The notes under the pieces are model-generated. The model worked only from the letters and a program-made list of their open reading frames with translations, did no database searches and was not told the DNA's origin. The translations under genes were made by a program, and so were the position numbers. DNA of 37,842 nt, taken from the NCBI GenBank assembly GCA_003225555.1, contig QIAM01000035.1, forward strand, positions 1,288 to 39,129, read 5' to 3'. Source of the stretch: Acidobacteriota bacterium. Its GTDB lineage: Bacteria; Acidobacteriota; Terriglobia; Terriglobales; Acidobacteriaceae. Shown in pieces: positions 34,202-37,842 of the stretch (position 1 is the first letter of the stretch; the number at the start of each line of letters is the position of its first letter).

Positions 34202-34486
34202 TCAAGCCCTTGTCCCCGGCAACATCTTCCCCAAAATAACCCGAACCGCCTCCGGCCGATGTTCCCCCGCAGACCCTTCCAGCGTATACGACCGCTCAAA
34301 AGCATTGGGCCCCACAATCTTCATCTCCCATCGATCATTCGCCTGGGAGCCCACAATCGAAACCCGCCAATCACCACGCCTATCGGCCAAGACATGTTCG
34401 ATGACGGCTCGAACATCTGCTTGCAGACCAGAATCCCCCGTGTGCTGCATCTCCACTGAAACTGCCATACCGCCCGAAAATATCAT
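34202..34486 (-). CDS. conserved small protein of unknown function
   Basis: 94 aa: MQHTGDSGLQADVRAVIEHV, then GDWRVSIVGSQANDRWEMKI, VGPNAFERSYTLEGSAGEHR, PEAVRVILGKMLPG. One helix, a meander of strands and a final helix, with no known motif. The frame is clean and codon use looks coding. ATG 34486 has GGGA at the right distance; internal ATGs at 34468 and 34453 are alternatives. It ends 17 bp before the E2-like fragment opens, so the two probably formed one operon. Confidence 0.5.
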   Translation of the reverse strand: MIFSGGMAVSVEMQHTGDSGLQADVRAVIEHVLADRRGDWRVSIVGSQANDRWEMKIVGPNAFERSYTLEGSAGEHRPEAVRVILGKMLPGTRA

Positions 34487-34549
34487 CTTGTTCCCATCTG
34501 CGGCAAACCCATGCCACGGTACGAGGATTCTGCCGCAGAGTCACCCCAG

Positions 34550-34794
34550 CGGCGTATGATCAGGGCCTATGGCGATATCGGTCGGTCTCCCCGGCACGAC
34601 TCGCAAACGCGGCGGCTCTCGCTACTGAATTCGAACTGAAGGTGCGACACCTGCAGCTCACGCCAGAGATGTATGCCACGTCGATTGAGCTGCGCACCTG
34701 GTGTGAGCACAACAGAAATCGGTGCTATGTCCCGGAATGGCTACTCGAGGAGTGGAGTATCACCGTAGATCCAACCTTTAGCGACGCCGCCTGA
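34550..34794 (+). pseudogene. C-terminal fragment of an unrecognised protein
   Basis: An open plus-strand frame without a usable start reads LATEFELKVRHLQLTPEMYA, TSIELRTWCEHNRNRCYVPE and WLLEEWSITVDPTFSDAA to a stop at 34794. Composition is strongly protein-like. I do not recognise the family. It faces the unknown gene on the other strand. Confidence 0.35.
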
Positions 34795-34856
34795 CCGCCG
34801 CGCGGGAATAACTGTACTGTGGCAGGCTCTCCTTTGCGCGCGTAACTGTTTCCAAG

Positions 34857-35219
34857 TCATCGGAGCGGCCGGGCAAACGACAGCTCGTGGCCGTCCGGAT
34901 CGGGCATGTGGAAATAGCGTTCTCCCCACGAGGCATCTCGTGGAATCTCCGGATCAAATCCGCGGTCCTTCAGATGATTCCAGAGAGCGTCCACATTCGT
35001 GACGTAGAAGATCAGCCGCCCCCAGTGAGTCACAGCTTCACCCTGCTCCAGATTGAGGATCGCAGATTGTGCGTCTCTTGCCCGCAGTGAAGAGAACCCC
35101 GTGCCCTCTCCACCGTAAAGAAGCTCCATGCTTAAAACGTCTCTGTAAAACCGCACAGACTCTGCCATGTTCACAACACGAAAAGTGACGGCGGAAATTC
35201 TCTCAATCATCGGTGTCAT
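34857..35219 (-). CDS. VOC/glyoxalase-fold protein
   Basis: 120 aa, one vicinal-oxygen-chelate unit: ISAVTFRVVNMAESVRFYRD, MELLYGGEGTGFSSLRA, THWGRLIFYVTNVDALWNHL, SWGERYFHMPDPDGHELSFA. The final MPDPDGHELSFA strand is diagnostic and supplies the metal-ligand Glu. Two such units form an active site by dimerisation. The reaction is unknown (lyase, dioxygenase or binding protein). The start could be Met1 or Met4. Confidence 0.85.
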   Translation of the reverse strand: MTPMIERISAVTFRVVNMAESVRFYRDVLSMELLYGGEGTGFSSLRARDAQSAILNLEQGEAVTHWGRLIFYVTNVDALWNHLKDRGFDPEIPRDASWGERYFHMPDPDGHELSFARPLR

Positions 35220-35299
35220 ACGCCACGAGTTTACCTCGGCTCAGCTTGAATCTTCCTTGCGGGAGGCATACCGTAAGTTCTGATAGGGGGAGGTGGCCT

Positions 35300-35620
35300 A
35301 TGGCCTATGTCATTTCCGAACCCTGCATCGAAACGAAAGACACCGCCTGCGTCGACGCCTGTCCCGTAGATTGCATCCACCCCAAGAAGAACACGACTTA
35401 TGACGATGGTCGGCCCACATTCGACAGCGTTCCTCAGCTCTACATTGATCCGGTGGAATGCATTGATTGTGGCGCCTGCGTCCCGGTCTGCCCGGTATCC
35501 GCGATTTTCGCGCTGGACGACCTGCCGGAGAAATGGAAGCAATATACGGAACTCAACGAAAGCTACGTCAAGGCGGGCAAATTCACACCCGAGGAGTTCG
35601 CCAAGCACGCGACGAAGTAG
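35300..35620 (+). CDS. 7Fe/8Fe-type ferredoxin
   Basis: 106 aa. Cysteines at 9, 17, 21 (ACVDACPVDCIHP) and 54, 57, 60, 64 (CIDCGACVPVCP) follow the bacterial seven-iron pattern, in which C9, C17 and C64 would bind [3Fe-4S] and C21, C54, C57 and C60 [4Fe-4S]. The C-terminal extension (LPEKWKQYTELNESYVKAGK) is typical. ATG 35300 has a strong GGGGAGG; the frame upstream to 35213 is non-conserved. It is a low-potential electron carrier; the partner is not evident. Confidence 0.92.
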   Translation: MAYVISEPCIETKDTACVDACPVDCIHPKKNTTYDDGRPTFDSVPQLYIDPVECIDCGACVPVCPVSAIFALDDLPEKWKQYTELNESYVKAGKFTPEEFAKHATK

Positions 35621-35757
35621 GTGAAGCATGGGGCCTGCTATGGTTCATTTTCTCCTTTTTCAGGTGCGGAGCTAAGATAGCAACCCTTTAGTTAGGGACC
35701 CACAAGGCACACTGCGAATCCGGAGGATCCAATGCCAATCCTCAGCAGGGGGATAAG

Positions 35758-36207
35758 ATGAGACTCATTGACCCAATCGACTCGGTTTTGAAACAGAAGA
35801 GCCGCGAAATCTGGTCGGCCACCCCCGATCAATCGGTCTATGAGGCGATCGAAGAAATGGCCGACAAGGGAGTTGGAGCGTTGGTCGTGATATCCGACGG
35901 CAGGCTGGTAGGCATCATCTCGGAGCGAGATTATGCGCGAAAGGTCATCCTCAAAGGAAGATCCTCAAGGGAAACCCAGGTCAAAGAAATCATGACTAGC
36001 CCGGTGATTTTCGTGACTCCGAAGCACACCGTTGATGAGTGCATGAGCATCATGACGAATAACCGTATACGTCATCTGCCGATCCTGGAATGCGAGAAAG
36101 TCGTGGGAATAATCTCGATCGGCGACCTGGTGAAATGGATTATCTCGGAACAGGAGGAGACCATCCATCAGCTGGAATGCTATATCACCGGAACATACCC
36201 CGCCTAG
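35758..36207 (+). CDS. CBS-domain pair protein
   Basis: 149 aa, two CBS motifs (~14-65: [20 protein letters not shown]; ~80-135: [20 protein letters not shown]) forming one Bateman module with no effector domain. It likely binds adenine nucleotides or NAD(H) and modulates a partner. AGGGGGAT is 5 nt upstream of ATG. It is convergent with the transhydrogenase gene. Confidence 0.9.
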   Translation: MRLIDPIDSVLKQKSREIWSATPDQSVYEAIEEMADKGVGALVVISDGRLVGIISERDYARKVILKGRSSRETQVKEIMTSPVIFVTPKHTVDECMSIMTNNRIRHLPILECEKVVGIISIGDLVKWIISEQEETIHQLECYITGTYPA

Positions 36208-36250
36208 GCAGGTTTTGTCCCGCACTAATGTTCTCGCCTCTGCGCATTCG

Positions 36251-37842
36251 CTAGGATTTCAAAGCAGCGAATAGCTGGTTGAGGCTCTCCTTCGCGTCCC
36301 CAAAGAGCATCATGCATTTCGGGTCATAATAGAGTTCGTTATCCACGCCGGCGAATCCTGGGCGGAGGCTTCGTTTCAGGACGATGATTGACTTGGCGCG
36401 GTCGACTTCCAAGATTGGCATGCCGTAGAGCGGACTACTCTTGTTGTTCTTCGCGGCCGGGTTCGTCACGTCGTTCGCCCCAACGACGAGGGCGATGTCT
36501 GCCTCAGGGAAATACGGATTGATCTGCTCCATCGTGTACAGCTGGTCGTAGGGTATATTTGCTTCGGCGAGCAGGACGTTCATGTGGCCCGGCATTCGGC
36601 CGGCGACAGGGTGAATGGCGTATTTCACATCGATGCCGCGCGCGGACAGCAGCTTTGCCAGTTCACTGACGCCTTGCTGAGCTTGCGCGACAGCCATCCC
36701 GTAACCCGGGACGATGATCACTGACCTGACGCTGTCGAACAGAACAGTCAGCTCTTCGGGAGTGATGCTGCGGACTGTCCCTCTTGCCTCCGCCGATGCG
36801 CCGACTTGCTCTTTCCCCACCTTGCCGAAGGCACCGAACAGCACGTTCATCGCCGAGCGATTCATGGCTCTGCACATCAGCAGCGAGAGAAGGAAGCCGG
36901 AAGTGCCGTCAAGCGAGCCTGTAATGATCTGGATTTTGTTCATCAGTACGAAGCCCATGGAGGCGTCGGCCAGACCACCGTAGGAGTTCAGCAAGGCTAT
37001 GACCACAGGCATATCAGCCGCTCCGATGGGAATGACCAGGAGAAAGCCAAACAGCAAAGCCAGACCGACGATTACGAAGAAAAGCGTACTGGTCGACGGC
37101 ACGAAGATCAGGTAGATGAGCGTGCCAACCACCGTGGTGAGGAGGGTAATATTGAAAACGTTCTGTCCCCGGTAGGTGATGGGAGATCCCGGGAGCAATC
37201 CCTGAAGCTTCCCCGCCGCCATTAGGCTACCGGTGAAGGTCAGGCTGCCGATGATCACCTCCAAGCCAATCGTTGTCATCTTCACGCTATCGAGCCCGAC
37301 GGCGGCGTGGCGGACATATTCGGAAATTCCTATCAGGCTAGCCGCCAAGGCTCCGAGAGAATGCGAAAGCGCAGTCCGTTGCGGGACGGCAGTCATCGGG
37401 ATTCGCAGTCCCATGCTGCCCCCAACGATAGAGCCAATGGTGAGCCCGAGAGTGATCCATCGGTAGTTGACGATCTCGGGGTGGAAGAGCGTGCCCACAA
37501 TGGCCATCAGCATGCCGAATGCGGCAAGGAACATTCCCCGTCTGGCGTACTTGGGCGAACTCAAGCCCTTCAGCCCCAGGATGAACAGAACCGCCGACAG
37601 GATGTAGAAGTAGCGCAGAGCCGTCACGGACAAACCGGCACCAGACAGCTGTGTGTCAGTTCCGGACCGCCTGAACCAATGCATGAGCACTAGGAAAGCA
37701 ACGACGAAAACCGGAAAAGCGAGCAACAGTTTTGGATTGAACCAGCGATGTTGAATGCCAAACTCATCCCGCCTCTTGAACATCTTCAGCATCCGGTCGG
37801 TAATCAGAAAGCCGCCGACCACGTTTGTCGAAGAGCAGGTCA
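36251..37842 (-). CDS. pntB: NAD(P) transhydrogenase, C-terminal alpha-2 segment fused to beta subunit (5' end cut)
   Basis: The frame is open to the right edge. The first ~25 residues (SSTNVVGGFLITDRMLKMFK) match the C-terminal end of the alpha-2 membrane subunit PntAB. Next comes a ~40-residue linker with an extra hydrophobic segment (LLLAFPVFVVAFLVLMHW), then a complete PntB: membrane part (FYILSAVLFILGLKGLSS onward, about eight further helices) and the NADP(H)-binding dIII domain (~360-523: VIIVPGYGMAVAQAQ; HPVAGRMPGHMNVLLAEANI; DIALVVGANDVTNPAA; KRSLRPGFAG). The enzyme couples hydride transfer from NADH to NADP+ to proton flow. The fusion differs from the usual separate pntAB and pntB genes. 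Confidence 0.9.
   Translation of the reverse strand, partial: TCSSTNVVGGFLITDRMLKMFKRRDEFGIQHRWFNPKLLLAFPVFVVAFLVLMHWFRRSGTDTQLSGAGLSVTALRYFYILSAVLFILGLKGLSSPKYARRGMFLAAFGMLMAIVGTLFHPEIVNYRWITLGLTIGSIVGGSMGLRIPMTAVPQRTALSHSLGALAASLIGISEYVRHAAVGLDSVKMTTIGLEVIIGSLTFTGSLMAAGKLQGLLPGSPITYRGQNVFNITLLTTVVGTLIYLIFVPSTSTLFFVIVGLALLFGFLLVIPIGAADMPVVIALLNSYGGLADASMGFVLMNKIQIITGSLDGTSGFLLSLLMCRAMNRSAMNVLFGAFGKVGKEQVGASAEARGTVRSITPEELTVLFDSVRSVIIVPGYGMAVAQAQQGVSELAKLLSARGIDVKYAIHPVAGRMPGHMNVLLAEANIPYDQLYTMEQINPYFPEADIALVVGANDVTNPAAKNNKSSPLYGMPILEVDRAKSIIVLKRSLRPGFAGVDNELYYDPKCMMLFGDAKESLNQLFAALKS

Noticed and set aside
1..37842. CRISPR array, rRNA operon, complete prophage or complete insertion sequence
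   Set aside because: No regularly spaced repeats, no rRNA-like sequence, no phage structural genes and no intact transposase were seen.

Overview
The window looks like chromosomal DNA of a soil Acidobacteriota (Terriglobia / Koribacter-like). This is an inference from gene content: an Oar-like TonB-dependent receptor with an N-terminal carboxypeptidase-regulatory domain, two Ser/Thr kinases fused to PD40/TolB-type beta-propellers, two FG-GAP + ASPIC/UnbV proteins, several small PilZ proteins, and many small conserved orphans typical of that phylum. The length (~38 kb) and the HindIII site at base 1 would fit a large-insert environmental clone. Both edges cut functional units.

Left edge (1-2023). 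This is the most interesting part. Bases 5-138 fold as a circularly permuted tRNA: the acceptor arm is closed by a short loop and the anticodon arm is opened into a long helix. That is the architecture of YrlA-type bacterial Y RNAs. It lies about 100 bp upstream of a 440-aa Ro60 (TROVE + vWA) protein, the known partner of Y RNAs. Behind Ro60, on the other strand, lie a complete CCA-encoding tRNA with anticodon UAG but a short variable loop, and a 3'-only tRNA fragment, plus a tiny possible gene.

2035-9568: two tandem minus-strand kinase/beta-propeller receptors, a ~700-bp gap carrying a 25-bp tandem repeat that may be an IS21-type end, and a stand-alone core-MetE-like methyltransferase.

9726-19462: a four-gene plus-strand block: ASPIC/UnbV protein (Tat signal), Oar-like TonB receptor, TPR protein, and a second ASPIC/UnbV protein overlapping the TPR gene by ATGA. 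The receptor leader and the receptor-TPR gap contain strong inverted repeats, one of which can pair with the TPR ribosome-binding site and start codon.

19463-27700: an eroded accessory zone. It holds a collapsed MobF relaxase, a clipped lipoprotein, PilZ genes and a duplicated PilZ tail, a broken HEPN-domain fragment, a YSC84 remnant, two receiver-type proteins, and small coiled-coil, SH3-like and zinc-finger proteins. Several gaps have no recognisable gene.

27685-32469: a membrane protein, an FmdB-type zinc ribbon, a virginiamycin-B-lyase-like propeller, ABM-type and SnoaL-type small proteins with a clear intrinsic terminator, a broken secreted protein, another PilZ protein and a coiled-coil protein.

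33067-37842: an ACT-domain gene with one frameshift, a patch of gene debris (an F420/DDN-type oxidoreductase fragment, a fragment resembling a ubiquitin-conjugating E2 fold, one possibly intact unknown gene), then a VOC protein, a 7Fe-type ferredoxin, a CBS-pair protein and, running off the right edge, a transhydrogenase beta subunit fused to the C-terminal end of the alpha-2 subunit.
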